Below, in pieces: positions 52,452-61,667 of a DNA stretch of 64,000 bases. The translations under genes were made by a program, and so were the position numbers. Source of the DNA: Bacteroidota bacterium (GTDB lineage: Bacteria > Bacteroidota > Bacteroidia > Palsa-948); the NCBI GenBank assembly GCA_003164895.1, contig PLUL01000030.1, positions 23,971 through 87,970 of the forward strand, written 5' to 3'. How positions within the stretch are numbered: the stretch's first letter is position 1; each line of letters begins with the position of its first letter. Under the pieces are notes generated by a model. The model saw only the letters and a program-made list of their open reading frames with translations, searched no databases and was not told the DNA's origin.

Positions 52452-53758
52452 ATATAGCTGTAGTAGGAACAGGATACGTTGGACTTGTAACAGGAACTTG
52501 CCTTGCAGAAACAGGCAACAATGTTATTTGCGTTGACATCAATGCAGAGAAAGTAAAAAAGATGCAGGATGGAATTGTTCCGATTTACGAACCACATCTC
52601 GATGTTTTATTCCACCGGAACATTAAAGCAGGACGACTTTCTTTCACAACAAACCTGAAAGAAGCGATTGACAAATCCCAAATTATTTTTCTTGCACTCC
52701 CTACTCCACCGGGAGAAGACGGCTCTGCGGATTTGAGCCACATTCTTGATGCGGCAAATGAATTGGGAAAAATTATCAAAGAATATAAAGTGGTGATTAA
52801 TAAAAGTACAGTCCCCGTTGGTACTGCAGAAAAGGTGCGAAAAGCGATTTTAGAAAACTGCATGATAGAATTTGATGTAGTAAGCAATCCCGAATTTTTG
52901 CGTGAAGGTTTTGCGGTGGATGATTTCCTAAAACCTGACAGAGTTGTGATTGGAATTTCTTCCGACAAAGCAAAAAAAGTAATGGAAGAATTGTACAAAC
53001 CGTACATTCGTTCAGGCAATCCGATAATTTTCATGGATGAAAAATCGTCTGAACTTACAAAATACGCAGCCAATGCTTTTCTTGCTACAAAAATTACTTT
53101 CATGAATGAGATCGCAAATCTCTGCGAGAAACTTGGGGCGGATGTTGACAAAGTAAGAGCAGGAATCGGTTCTGACGACAGAATAGGAAAACGATTTTTA
53201 TTTCCCGGTATTGGCTATGGCGGAAGCTGTTTCCCAAAAGATGTGCAGGCGCTGGCAAAGAGTTCTGACGATGCGGATTATGATTTCAAAATTCTTGACG
53301 CGGTGATGAGCGTGAACGAAAAACAAAAGACTGCGCTGTTGCCGAAAATAAAATCCCACTTCAAAAATAATCTCAAAGGAAAAAAGATCGCTGTGTGGGG
53401 ACTTGCTTTTAAACCCGATACCGATGACATCCGCGAAGCACCTGCGCTTTATAATATCAACGCGCTTTTAAAAGAAGGTGCTTTTGTTTCCGCTTTTGAT
53501 CCGGAGGCAATGAACAACGTAAAAAATATTCTTGAAGACAAAATAATTTTTGCTACCGATCATTACGATGCGCTGCAAGATGCCGATGCGCTTCTCATTT
53601 GCACCGAGTGGTCGCTCTTTCGTACGCCTGATTTCGAGAAAATGAAAAAACTGATGAAAGCAAAATTAATTTTTGACGGCAGAAATCTATACGACCTCTC
53701 GCAAATGAACGAACTCGGTTTTCAATATATAAGCATCGGAAGAAAAACTGTTTCCTGA
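52448..53758 (+). CDS. ugd: UDP-glucose 6-dehydrogenase
   Basis: The 436-residue NAD enzyme oxidises UDP-glucose to UDP-glucuronate. It has the Rossmann motif NIAVVGTGYVGLVTGTCLAE, NKSTVPVGTAEKVR, SNPEFLREGFAVDDF, the catalytic cysteine C261 in GYGGSCFPKDVQAL and the C-terminal GLAFKPDTDDIREAPA. This is the Ugd/Udg type (not the HexNAc type at 58750). Its product is the substrate of the UXS decarboxylase at 61778, giving UDP-xylose. Overlaps the aminotransferase gene by ATGA. Confidence 0.93.
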   Translation: MNIAVVGTGYVGLVTGTCLAETGNNVICVDINAEKVKKMQDGIVPIYEPHLDVLFHRNIKAGRLSFTTNLKEAIDKSQIIFLALPTPPGEDGSADLSHILDAANELGKIIKEYKVVINKSTVPVGTAEKVRKAILENCMIEFDVVSNPEFLREGFAVDDFLKPDRVVIGISSDKAKKVMEELYKPYIRSGNPIIFMDEKSSELTKYAANAFLATKITFMNEIANLCEKLGADVDKVRAGIGSDDRIGKRFLFPGIGYGGSCFPKDVQALAKSSDDADYDFKILDAVMSVNEKQKTALLPKIKSHFKNNLKGKKIAVWGLAFKPDTDDIREAPALYNINALLKEGAFVSAFDPEAMNNVKNILEDKIIFATDHYDALQDADALLICTEWSLFRTPDFEKMKKLMKAKLIFDGRNLYDLSQMNELGFQYISIGRKTVS

Positions 53759-53763
53759 AATAA

Positions 53764-53831
53764 AATGATTACACAGATTTCAAGATTGATTACACCGATA
53801 CATTTCTGCAAATAAAACAATCGGTGTAATC
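53764..53831. repeat. GATTACACCGAT inverted-repeat element, copy 2
   Basis: GATTACACAGATTT (53767-53780), GATTACACCGAT (53788-53799) and its exact inverse ATCGGTGTAATC (53820-53831). The order matches copy 1 at 1562-1632, but the second right arm is missing. It fills the gap between ugd and the exonuclease gene and ends 11 nt before its ATG. Confidence 0.82.
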
Positions 53832-53842
53832 TCAAAAAAAAT

Positions 53843-54664
53843 ATGGCAAAATTAAATCTCACTCGTCCACTTGCGTTTTTCGATGTGGAAACAACCGGAC
53901 TGAGCATCGCTTCAGACAGAATTGTTGAAATTTCTATCCTAAAAATATTTCCTCCCGATGGCGGAAAAAAAGAAAGCAAAACTCTTCGCATCAATCCAAC
54001 CATCCCGATTCCAAAAGAAGTCACCAAGATACACGGCATCACGGATGAAGATGTGAAAGATGCTCCGACTTTCGCACAGGCGGCAAATGAACTTTCTGAA
54101 TTCCTGAACGATTGTGATCTGGCAGGATACAACTGCAACTATTTTGATATTCCTCTTTTGATGGAAGAATTTCTGCGTGCAGGAGTTGATTTCGAGATGA
54201 AAGACCGGAAATTTGTAGATGTGCAGGGAATCTTCCATAAGAAGGAAGAGCGCACACTTTCTGCCGCCTATAAATTTTATTGCAGTAAGTCGCTGGAAAA
54301 TGCACACAGCGCAGAAGCTGACATCAACGCCACGTATGAAATTCTGGAAGCGCAGCTGGAAAAATATCCTGATCTGAAAAGAGATGTGGCTTATCTGCAT
54401 GGATTCACTTCACGCTCGCGTAGAGTAGATTTTGCCGGAAGATTTATTTACAATGATAAAAACGTAATTGTTTTTAATTTCGGGAAACATACCGGCAAAT
54501 CTGCCGAAGATGTTTTCAGAAAAGAACCACAATATTACGATTGGATGATGCGGGGGGATTTTTCATTACATACAAAGAAAATAATTACTGAAATTTTCAA
54601 TAATGCTATAAAAGCAAAGAAAGAAATTATGAGAAATAATGAGAACAAATTAGATTTGCCATAA
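53843..54664 (+). CDS. DnaQ-like 3'-5' exonuclease with C-terminal DUF3820-like part
   Basis: The 273-residue protein has a DEDDh exonuclease domain: FFDVETTGL with D14 and E16 (Exo I), the YNCNYFDIPLL aspartate (Exo II) and HSAEADINATYEIL with H and D (Exo III). After residue 190 there is NFGKHTGKSAEDVFRKEPQY followed by YDWMM, the small DUF3820-like module found in several bacterial exonucleases. It is stand-alone, not the polymerase subunit, and likely trims DNA or RNA in repair. The dispersed repeat copy 2 lies directly upstream. The next gene follows after 12 nt. Confidence 0.9.
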   Translation: MAKLNLTRPLAFFDVETTGLSIASDRIVEISILKIFPPDGGKKESKTLRINPTIPIPKEVTKIHGITDEDVKDAPTFAQAANELSEFLNDCDLAGYNCNYFDIPLLMEEFLRAGVDFEMKDRKFVDVQGIFHKKEERTLSAAYKFYCSKSLENAHSAEADINATYEILEAQLEKYPDLKRDVAYLHGFTSRSRRVDFAGRFIYNDKNVIVFNFGKHTGKSAEDVFRKEPQYYDWMMRGDFSLHTKKIITEIFNNAIKAKKEIMRNNENKLDLP

Positions 54665-54676
54665 AAAAGGTAGCCA

Positions 54677-55288
54677 ATGAAAATAATCTGCATCGGTCAA
54701 AACTATCTGGAGCACATTAAGGAATTGAACTCCGCTATTCCCGAAGAACCTGTTTTCTTTCTCAAACCCGATACCGCGCTCCTTCTCGACAACAAACCAT
54801 TCTACCTTCCGGATTTCTCACAAGATATTCATCACGAAGTGGAAATCGTGTTGAAGATCAACCGCGTTGGGAAAAATATTGCAGAACAGTTTGCGAATAA
54901 ATATTACGATGAAATATCCGTTGGCATAGATTTTACTGCGCGCGACATTCAGAAAATTCAGAAGACAAAAGGATTGCCATGGGAAAAAGCAAAAGCATTT
55001 GACGGTGCAGCGCCCATGGGAAAATTTGTTTCCAAAAATAAATTTCAGCGAATGAACAACATCGGTTTTCATCTCGACATAAACGGCAAAACGGTACAGA
55101 AAGGAAACACCAGTGATCTGCTTTTCTCTTTCGATAAAGTGATCGCTTACATCTCACAATTCATCACCCTGAAAATTGGCGACCTTATTTTCACTGGCAC
55201 ACCAGTTGGCGTTGGCGCTGTAAAAATTGAGGATAAACTGGAAGCGTATTTAGAAGGAGAGAAATTGCTGGCGTTTGAGGTGAAGTAA
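54677..55288 (+). CDS. Fumarylacetoacetate hydrolase-family protein
   Basis: The 203-residue protein is a short FAH-fold hydrolase or isomerase. It shows the metal region HHEVEIVLKINRVGKNI, then VGIDFTARDIQKIQKTKGLP, WEKAKAFDGAAPMGKFV and the ending LKIGDLIFTGTPVGVGAVK. Relatives hydrolyse C-C bonds of 3-oxo acids or decarboxylate oxaloacetate (FAHD1-like). The size fits FAHD1-type enzymes (about 200-220). It follows the exonuclease gene by 12 nt; no pathway partner is nearby, so the substrate stays unknown. Confidence 0.88.
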   Translation: MKIICIGQNYLEHIKELNSAIPEEPVFFLKPDTALLLDNKPFYLPDFSQDIHHEVEIVLKINRVGKNIAEQFANKYYDEISVGIDFTARDIQKIQKTKGLPWEKAKAFDGAAPMGKFVSKNKFQRMNNIGFHLDINGKTVQKGNTSDLLFSFDKVIAYISQFITLKIGDLIFTGTPVGVGAVKIEDKLEAYLEGEKLLAFEVK

Positions 55289-55312
55289 TTTGCCGTTTAC
55301 CAACGTGATTTC

Positions 55313-55939
55313 TCATTTACAAACGCTATTATATTCATCTATGATTTTCTCAACATCATCATTTCCATACATTCTATCATCAATTTTTTTTGCTAATGAA
55401 GGACAATCAGACAAATAATCCATCATATCTTTTCTAAATGACAACCAACGAGTTCTAAAAAGATAACCATTGTCTTTTTGCATGATGTATTTCTGAGTTG
55501 TATAGGATCCTCCTACCGTCATTACACCTGTTGCACCATTGTATATTCCAGTATAATAAGTTTTCTCATAATATTCAAACAACTTTAATTTACCATCTTT
55601 TATAAGATTTAGAAACATATACATGTCACCATCATAATTTCCTAAATTTCCTAACCTCGACAACATTCTGATTTTCTTTCCTTTATATTCAAATGAAATC
55701 TCATTAACATCGCTCGGAAATAATACTTGGTGCTGGTGGAGTGAATCATAATATTTCACTTTCCGTTGTAATTTTTTATAATTAGGTTTTGCAGAAAAAA
55801 AAATAACAGGTACGCTAAACGTAACATTCACGGTATCAAGCGACCTTGAAATGTAGTAACCTGCAATCTCCTTAGCTTCTAATTGATAATAGTAAATAAA
55901 TGCTAGTACCATAACAATACAAGCTCTTTTCATTTTCAT
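55313..55939 (-). CDS. Secreted protein of unknown function
   Basis: The 208-residue product has a short signal peptide (MKMKRACIVMVLAFIYYYQL then EAKE) and a mature part rich in Y, K and D with no family I recognise. Some strand-like stretches (NVTFSVPVIFFSAKPNY, YYTGIYNGATGVMTVGGSYT) suggest a beta-rich periplasmic or surface protein. It is the last gene of the polysaccharide operon and its ATG overlaps the CpsB-like gene stop (ATGA). A role tied to polysaccharide is context only. Confidence 0.65.
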   Translation of the reverse strand: MKMKRACIVMVLAFIYYYQLEAKEIAGYYISRSLDTVNVTFSVPVIFFSAKPNYKKLQRKVKYYDSLHQHQVLFPSDVNEISFEYKGKKIRMLSRLGNLGNYDGDMYMFLNLIKDGKLKLFEYYEKTYYTGIYNGATGVMTVGGSYTTQKYIMQKDNGYLFRTRWLSFRKDMMDYLSDCPSLAKKIDDRMYGNDDVEKIIDEYNSVCK

Positions 55940-56688
55940 AAATTGTAATTCAACAACTTTCCGCTCTCAATCAGTTTATGTAATGCTTTTTCATAAACCG
56001 CACCTTCTTTAATAAGATTCACATGATCCATGCGGTGGCAATCGCTTCCTAAAAAATCAATCATGTTCTTTTCGATGAGTTGCTCCGCAACTTTTTTTGT
56101 ATCATTTCCATAATATCCAGTAACCGAGTTAATATTCAGTTGCAACAAAACTCCTTTCTCTTTTAGCTGCTCATATTTTTCAAACTTATGGTGCCAGAAA
56201 TTATATCGCTCAGGATGAGCCAACACGGGTTTGTAACCGTTTGTGAGCAATTTAAAAATTATAGTCTCTAAATTATCAGGAGGATTCAGATAAGAAACTT
56301 CAAACAATAAATAATTTTTTCCGAAAGTGAGCAGCTTCTCTTTCTCCAGTTTTCTGTCAAAATCAAAATCAATATAATATTCGGCTGCGGCTTCTATCTG
56401 CATGGGAATATTTTCATTCTTCAACGCGACGCGTACTTTTTCAAGTCCGCCAAGAATATTTTCAGGATTGTTTTTGAATCCATCCGAAAGAATATGGGGT
56501 GTGGTAATTACTTTTTTGTAACCGAAATTGTAAAATTCACGGATGAGCGCAACGGAATCTTCCATGGTTTGCGCGCCATCGTCAATACCTGGAATGAAAT
56601 GAGAATGCACATCACATTTTAAAACAGAAAGATCAGCAGCAACGTTTGTGCGTGTTGACTTACCAAATATTTTAGAGAGAAAACTCAT
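55936..56688 (-). CDS. CpsB/CapC-like tyrosine phosphatase (PHP fold)
   Basis: The 250-residue PHP-family protein has the metal-binding motif CDVHSHFIPGIDDGAQTM (H28, H30), VITTPHIL, LAHPERYNFWHHKF and LGSDCHRMDHV. In Gram-positive and some Gram-negative capsule systems CpsB dephosphorylates the BY-kinase (CpsD/Wzc) that controls chain length. No BY-kinase gene is visible in this window, but it may lie elsewhere. ATGA overlaps with both neighbours, so it is embedded in the nucleotide-sugar operon. Confidence 0.9.
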   Translation of the reverse strand: MSFLSKIFGKSTRTNVAADLSVLKCDVHSHFIPGIDDGAQTMEDSVALIREFYNFGYKKVITTPHILSDGFKNNPENILGGLEKVRVALKNENIPMQIEAAAEYYIDFDFDRKLEKEKLLTFGKNYLLFEVSYLNPPDNLETIIFKLLTNGYKPVLAHPERYNFWHHKFEKYEQLKEKGVLLQLNINSVTGYYGNDTKKVAEQLIEKNMIDFLGSDCHRMDHVNLIKEGAVYEKALHKLIESGKLLNYNL

Positions 56689-57677
56689 TTATTAAAATGT
56701 TTACCAAACCATTCAACAGTTTTTTGCAAACCATCTTCTATTTTCACAGCAGGTTCATAGCCAAGAATAGTTTTTGCTTTGAATATATCCGCCATGGAAT
56801 TTTTCACATCTCCTCTCCTCTCTTCACGGTAAGTTGGATTGAGCGATGAACCGGTAATTTTTTTGAGCGTATTAAAAAGTTGGTTCACGGAAATTTTATC
56901 TCCGAGTGCAATATTAAATACACTTCCGAGCGCTTCTTTATTCTCGCAAAACATCGCTTTGATATTTGCCTGCACCGCATTCTCCACAAAAGTAAAATCA
57001 CGCGACTGTTCGCCATCGCCATTGATGAAAACGGATTTGTTATTCAGCAATCCGTCTATGAAAAGAGGAATAGCAGCAGCATAAGCACCTTTGGGATTCT
57101 GACGCGGACCGAAAATATTGAAGTAGCGAAGTCCGATAATCTCCATATTATAAGTGCGGGAAAAAATATCTGCATAAAATTCATTCACAAGTTTGCTCAC
57201 CGCGTATGGTGAAAGCGGTTTGCCGATTTTTTCTTCTCGCTTAGGCGAATCAATGCTGTCGCCATACACCGAAGATGAACTCGCATACACCACGCGTTTC
57301 ACTCCGGCATTTTTTGCCGCAACCAGCACAGAAAGAAACCCGCTGGCATTCGCATTGTGAGTTGCAATAGGATTTTCGATAGAACGTGGGACCGAACCAA
57401 GCGCTGCTTCGTGAAAAATAAAATCAATTCCTTCAAAAGCTTTTCGGCAAACATTCGTATTGCAAATATCTCCCTGAATGAATTTAAAATTCGGAAGAGA
57501 AAAAAATGGTTGTAGATTTTCTTCGAAACCGGTTGCAAGGTTATCCAGCACAACCACTTTCTTCGCGTTGTATTTCAAAAGATACTCAACAATATTGCTG
57601 CCGATAAATCCTGCACCACCTGTTACAAGGAAAGTTTGTTGCGATAAATCTGATTTATGAAATGGAAAATCGTACAC
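56685..57677 (-). CDS. UDP-HexNAc C4-epimerase-like SDR (TviC/WbpP type)
   Basis: The 330-residue extended SDR has VTGGAGFIGSNIVEYLL, YASSSSVYGDS, the catalytic YAVSKLVNEFYADIF (YxxxK) and the segment IFGPRQNPKGAYAAAIPLFI. Together with GDGEQSRDFTFVENAV this matches WbpP/TviC-type epimerases acting on UDP-GlcNAc or UDP-GlcNAcA. With the dehydrogenase at 58750 it could make UDP-GalNAcA as in Vi-type polysaccharide synthesis. It overlaps cpsB-like gene by ATGA and follows the rfbB gene by 3 nt. Substrate is inferred. Confidence 0.86.
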   Translation of the reverse strand: MYDFPFHKSDLSQQTFLVTGGAGFIGSNIVEYLLKYNAKKVVVLDNLATGFEENLQPFFSLPNFKFIQGDICNTNVCRKAFEGIDFIFHEAALGSVPRSIENPIATHNANASGFLSVLVAAKNAGVKRVVYASSSSVYGDSIDSPKREEKIGKPLSPYAVSKLVNEFYADIFSRTYNMEIIGLRYFNIFGPRQNPKGAYAAAIPLFIDGLLNNKSVFINGDGEQSRDFTFVENAVQANIKAMFCENKEALGSVFNIALGDKISVNQLFNTLKKITGSSLNPTYREERRGDVKNSMADIFKAKTILGYEPAVKIEDGLQKTVEWFGKHFNK

Positions 57678-57680
57678 GAT

Positions 57681-58748
57681 TTATCTTTTAATGTATTGCA
57701 TGTCGTAATACTTCTGGTAATCACCGCTGGTCACATTCTGCAGCCATTCATTATTGGAAAGATACCAGTCGACCGTTCTTTCCAGACCTTCTTCAAATTT
57801 TAAGCTAGGTCTCCATTTCAATGTTTTCTGAAGTTTGGAAGAATCTATTGCATAGCGCATATCGTGTCCAGCACGGTCTTTTACGTAGGTAATTAATTTT
57901 GCTGATTCACCTTTTTTTCTTCCAAGTTTTTTATCCATCATGCTGCAAAGCAATTTAATGAGGTCAATATTTTTCCATTCGTTGTTGCCTCCAATGTTGT
58001 ACGTATCGCCAACTTTTCCTTTATGATAAATAACATCGATCGCACGGGCATGATCTTCCACAAAAAGCCAATCACGGATATTAGCACCTTTTCCATAGAC
58101 AGGAACCGGTTTATTGTTCTTGATATTATTTATTGCGAGCGGAATTAATTTTTCGGGAAAATGGAATGAGCCATAATTATTTGAACAGTTGGAAATTATA
58201 ACCGGCAAACCGAATGTATCATGATACGCGCGAACAAAATGATCTGAACTTGCTTTGCTCGAAGAATACGGGCTGTGCGGATCATAGGAAGTGGTTTCTT
58301 TGAACTTTCCTTTCTTTCCGAGCGAACCATACACTTCATCGGTTGAAACGTAATAAAATAATTTTCCTTTAGGAATAGTATCCAATGAAGCTTTCCAAAA
58401 ATGTTTTGCAACATTCAAAAGCGTTACCGTTCCAATGACATTCGTTCTTACAAATTCCATCGGGTTGGAAATACTTCTGTCCACATGCGATTCGGCTGCA
58501 AGATGCACCACTCCGTCAAAATTATGTTTATAGAAAAGCTGCTGAATCAAATCAGCATCGCAGATATCTCCTTTTACAAATTCGTAATTGGATTTCTTCT
58601 CAATGTCTTTTAAATTGGCAAGGTTACCTGCGTAAGTAAGTTTATCGAGATTCACGATTTTGTAATCGGAATATTTATTCACGAACAAGCGCACCACATG
58701 TGAACCAATGAATCCTGCGCCTCCGGTTATGAGAATAGTTTTTTTCAT
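57681..58748 (-). CDS. rfbB: dTDP-glucose 4,6-dehydratase
   Basis: The 355-residue extended SDR has ILITGGAGFIGSHVVRLFVN, HLAAESHVDRSI, YVSTDEVYG, PYSSSKASSDHFVRAYHDTF (YxxxK) and NNYGSFHFPEKLIPL. These are the RmlB hallmarks. It makes dTDP-4-keto-6-deoxyglucose, precursor of L-rhamnose and other deoxysugars. rfbA, rfbC and rfbD are not in the window, so they must be elsewhere or the product is used by another route. It sits 1 nt after the HexNAc dehydrogenase stop. Confidence 0.95.
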   Translation of the reverse strand: MKKTILITGGAGFIGSHVVRLFVNKYSDYKIVNLDKLTYAGNLANLKDIEKKSNYEFVKGDICDADLIQQLFYKHNFDGVVHLAAESHVDRSISNPMEFVRTNVIGTVTLLNVAKHFWKASLDTIPKGKLFYYVSTDEVYGSLGKKGKFKETTSYDPHSPYSSSKASSDHFVRAYHDTFGLPVIISNCSNNYGSFHFPEKLIPLAINNIKNNKPVPVYGKGANIRDWLFVEDHARAIDVIYHKGKVGDTYNIGGNNEWKNIDLIKLLCSMMDKKLGRKKGESAKLITYVKDRAGHDMRYAIDSSKLQKTLKWRPSLKFEEGLERTVDWYLSNNEWLQNVTSGDYQKYYDMQYIKR

Positions 58749-58749
58749 T

Positions 58750-60036
58750 TTACAAACTCCAGTAATTAATGTTCTTGATTTTATTTCGGTACATACCTTT
58801 TACATCCACCAAAATTCCTTTTGGCGAAAGAATGGATTTGAAATATTTTTCATCTAAAACTTTGTACTCCTTGTGATTTACTGCTATGATAACTCCATCA
58901 TAATTTTTCCCAGATTTGCTCAAACCAAACCCGTATTCATGTTTCAGCTCATCCGAATCGGCATGTGGATCTACCACCTCAACCTTCACTCCAAAGGAAA
59001 TCAATTCCTTAACGATGTCCGCCACTTTTGAATTACGGATGTCACTCACATCTTCTTTAAACGTAGCGCCCATCACCAGCACTTTTGATTTGGAAATATT
59101 TATTCCTTCAGCAATAATTTTCTTCACAAGATTTTTTCCTATATAAAATCCCATCGAATCGTTCACATATCTTCCGGAATTAATAACTCTCGCATGATAA
59201 CCGAGCGATTCAGCCTTGTGCGTGAGATAATACGGGTCAACACCAATGCAATGCCCGCCAACAAGTCCCGGATAGAATTTCAGGAAATTCCATTTGGTTC
59301 CAGCCGCCTCGAGCACATCGAAGGTATTTATTCCCATCTTATTGAAAATGATAGAAAGTTCATTCATCAGAGAAATATTCACATCGCGTTGAGTATTCTC
59401 AATAATTTTTGCTGCTTCCGCAACTTTTATAGAAGGCGCTTTGTGTGTTCCCGGCTCAACAATTATTTCATATACTTTTGAAATTTCATTGAGTGATTCT
59501 TCATCGCAACCGGAAACAACTTTCAGGATTTTTGTAATTGTGTGCTCTTTATCTCCCGGATTAATTCTCTCAGGAGAATAACCTACTTTAAAATCTTTTT
59601 TGAATTTCAATTTTGAATATTGTTCAAGAACCGGAATGCAATCCTCTTCGGTACAGCCGGGATAAACGGTGGATTCATACACAACATAATCTCCTTTCTT
59701 CAAAACTTTTCCGACAGAAGAAGAAGCGCCAAGAAGCGGATTTAAATCAGGCTTATTATTTTCGTCAATAGGGGTTGGAACTGCAACAATGAAAAACTTT
59801 GCTTTCTTTAAAACATCCAACGATGAAGTGAATTCGATATCGCATCCTGCAAATTCTTTTTTAGAAAGTTCATTGCTTGGATCAATTCCTTTCTTCATCA
59901 TATCCACGCGCTTCTGATTAATATCGAAGCCAATGACTTTTATTTTTTTTGCAAATGCTAACGCGATTGGAAGTCCAACATATCCTAATCCGATTACAGC
60001 GAGAGTATATTTTTTGTCTATGATTTCTTTATACAT
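58750..60036 (-). CDS. UDP-HexNAc 6-dehydrogenase (WbpA/WbpO/TviB type)
   Basis: The 428-residue NAD enzyme has TLAVIGLGYVGLPIALAFAK, VAVPTPIDENNKPDL, ESTVYPGCTEEDCIPVLEQ, GYSPERINPGDKEHTI and the catalytic block GLVGGHCIGVDPYYLTHKA. That wording is the TviB/WbpO subgroup, which oxidises UDP-GlcNAc or UDP-GalNAc to the uronic acid. Next gene upstream overlaps by one base, and it is a WbpB-like oxidoreductase, which acts on UDP-GlcNAcA. So UDP-GlcNAc is the likely substrate here. Confidence 0.92.
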   Translation of the reverse strand: MYKEIIDKKYTLAVIGLGYVGLPIALAFAKKIKVIGFDINQKRVDMMKKGIDPSNELSKKEFAGCDIEFTSSLDVLKKAKFFIVAVPTPIDENNKPDLNPLLGASSSVGKVLKKGDYVVYESTVYPGCTEEDCIPVLEQYSKLKFKKDFKVGYSPERINPGDKEHTITKILKVVSGCDEESLNEISKVYEIIVEPGTHKAPSIKVAEAAKIIENTQRDVNISLMNELSIIFNKMGINTFDVLEAAGTKWNFLKFYPGLVGGHCIGVDPYYLTHKAESLGYHARVINSGRYVNDSMGFYIGKNLVKKIIAEGINISKSKVLVMGATFKEDVSDIRNSKVADIVKELISFGVKVEVVDPHADSDELKHEYGFGLSKSGKNYDGVIIAVNHKEYKVLDEKYFKSILSPKGILVDVKGMYRNKIKNINYWSL

Positions 60037-61061
60037 TATGATTTTCTATTAGGTTTTCTGTATGAATAAATTCGTTCAATGATATCCACCACTTTCATTC
60101 CTTCGAGCGCATTTGTGGTAATAGTTTGTCTTCCTTTGATGGAATCAACCACATTTTCAATTACAAAATTGTGATTGTTTGCCGAGCCTTTGTACGCACC
60201 GTAATCATTAGCAGGGGCTGTTTCTTTTAGTATCGGCATTCCGTAATCCTTAATGTGGCAATATTCAACTTTATCCATGTACTGTCCGCCAACTTTCACA
60301 CTTCCTTTGCTTCCTACAATCGTAATGCTGCTTTCAAGATTTTTATCCCAAACAGCGGTGGAATAATTAATGCAGCCCATTCCTCCATTCACAAAACGAA
60401 AATTTACAAATCCACTGTCTTCAAACTCAGTGAGAGATGCATGATTAAAATCTGCAAACTTTGCTTGAATCTCTGTTATATCGCCAAACATCCAATAGAG
60501 CAAATCAATCCAGTGAGAAAATTGCGTGAACAAAGTTCCGCCATCCAGTGTCTGGGTTCCTTTCCAGTTTCCTTTTTTATAATATCGGTCATCCCGATTC
60601 CAGTAGCAATTCAACTGAACCATGAAAACATCTCCAATGATTTTTTCTTCAATAATTTTTTTCAGCCATGCGCTTGGAGGAGAATATCGGTTTTGCATTA
60701 CGCAAAAAACCTGTTTGTGTTTTTGAAGCGCTTTAGAAAGAATTTGTTCGCAATCCTGCCGATGAAGCGCCATGGGTTTTTCAATCACAACGTGCTTATT
60801 CGCATCCAGCACTTTTAGGGAATGTTCCGCATGAAGTCCGTTGGGAGTACAAATATTTATCACTTCCACTTCGGGATGAGATTTTAAAAGTTCGTCTGCC
60901 GAAGAATAATATTTTTCTTTTATACCGGTAAGTTCAAGTTTTTCTTTCGGAAGAATATCGCACACAGCTACCAGTTCCGTTTCCGGATTTCTCCGAATCA
61001 TTTCAGCATGACGTTTGCCGATGTGCCCCTGCCCTATTACTGCGAATTTTATTTTACTCAT
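60036..61061 (-). CDS. WbpB-like oxidoreductase (Gfo/Idh/MocA family)
   Basis: The 341-residue protein has the N-terminal Rossmann motif [20 protein letters not shown], the conserved [15 protein letters not shown] and a C-terminal Gfo/Idh substrate domain ([40 protein letters not shown]). It matches WbpB/WlbA, which oxidises C3 of UDP-GlcNAcA to the 3-keto form for the next transamination. The upstream acetyltransferase overlaps by ATGA (61058-61061). Together with the WbpE-like enzyme this gives a near-complete UDP-2,3-diacetamido-uronic acid route. Confidence 0.9.
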   Translation of the reverse strand: MSKIKFAVIGQGHIGKRHAEMIRRNPETELVAVCDILPKEKLELTGIKEKYYSSADELLKSHPEVEVINICTPNGLHAEHSLKVLDANKHVVIEKPMALHRQDCEQILSKALQKHKQVFCVMQNRYSPPSAWLKKIIEEKIIGDVFMVQLNCYWNRDDRYYKKGNWKGTQTLDGGTLFTQFSHWIDLLYWMFGDITEIQAKFADFNHASLTEFEDSGFVNFRFVNGGMGCINYSTAVWDKNLESSITIVGSKGSVKVGGQYMDKVEYCHIKDYGMPILKETAPANDYGAYKGSANNHNFVIENVVDSIKGRQTITTNALEGMKVVDIIERIYSYRKPNRKS

Positions 61062-61639
61062 TTTATCTTGCTGACTATTCCTTGTACCAATTTATATTTC
61101 TCTTTTGATTCAGGACAAGAAGCAAATCCTTTCTTATCAAACTTCAAACGATGACCAAACTCACTCATCCATCCAATTTGTTTTGCAGGATTTCCAACCC
61201 ACAGAGAATAGGCAGGAACATTTTTCGTAACCACTGCACCCGCGCCAATGAAAGCAAATTCTCCAATATCATGTCCGCAAACAATAGTTGCATTGGCACC
61301 AATGCTTGCTCCTTTACCCACGTTCGTTTTTGAATACTGTCCTCGTCTCACTATTGCACTGCGCGGATTCACAATATTGGTAAACACCATAGAAGGTCCG
61401 AGAAACACATCGTCATCACAAGTAACTCCAGTATAAATAGAAACATTGTTTTGCACTTTCACATTTTTTCCTAAAACAACCTGCGGAAAAATAACGCAGT
61501 TCTGTCCGATATTGCAATTTTCGCCCAGCTCGCAATGAGACATAATATGCGAGAAGTGCCAAATCTTTGTTCCATTTGCTATCGTGCAGCCATCATCAAT
61601 AATGGCAGTTGGATGCACGAAGTATGTTTTTCTAGCCAC
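61058..61639 (-). CDS. WbpD-like N-acetyltransferase (hexapeptide fold)
   Basis: The 193-residue left-handed beta-helix protein starts with GTG and reads [19 protein letters not shown], with hexapeptide units ([20 protein letters not shown]), [16 protein letters not shown] and the [19 protein letters not shown] end. It matches WbpD/WlbB, which acetylates the C3 amine of UDP-GlcNAc(3NH2)A. It is the first gene of the operon that runs to 55313. A TATCTTTG element lies 29 nt upstream. The GTG start is supported because no ATG precedes it in frame. Confidence 0.9.
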   Translation of the reverse strand: MARKTYFVHPTAIIDDGCTIANGTKIWHFSHIMSHCELGENCNIGQNCVIFPQVVLGKNVKVQNNVSIYTGVTCDDDVFLGPSMVFTNIVNPRSAIVRRGQYSKTNVGKGASIGANATIVCGHDIGEFAFIGAGAVVTKNVPAYSLWVGNPAKQIGWMSEFGHRLKFDKKGFASCPESKEKYKLVQGIVSKIK

Positions 61640-61667
61640 AGATAAACACGTATTAATTTAAGGACGG

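Noticed and set aside
52585-53151. 188-codon minus-strand frame
   Set aside because: Antisense to ugd, whose motifs are continuous over the same bases.
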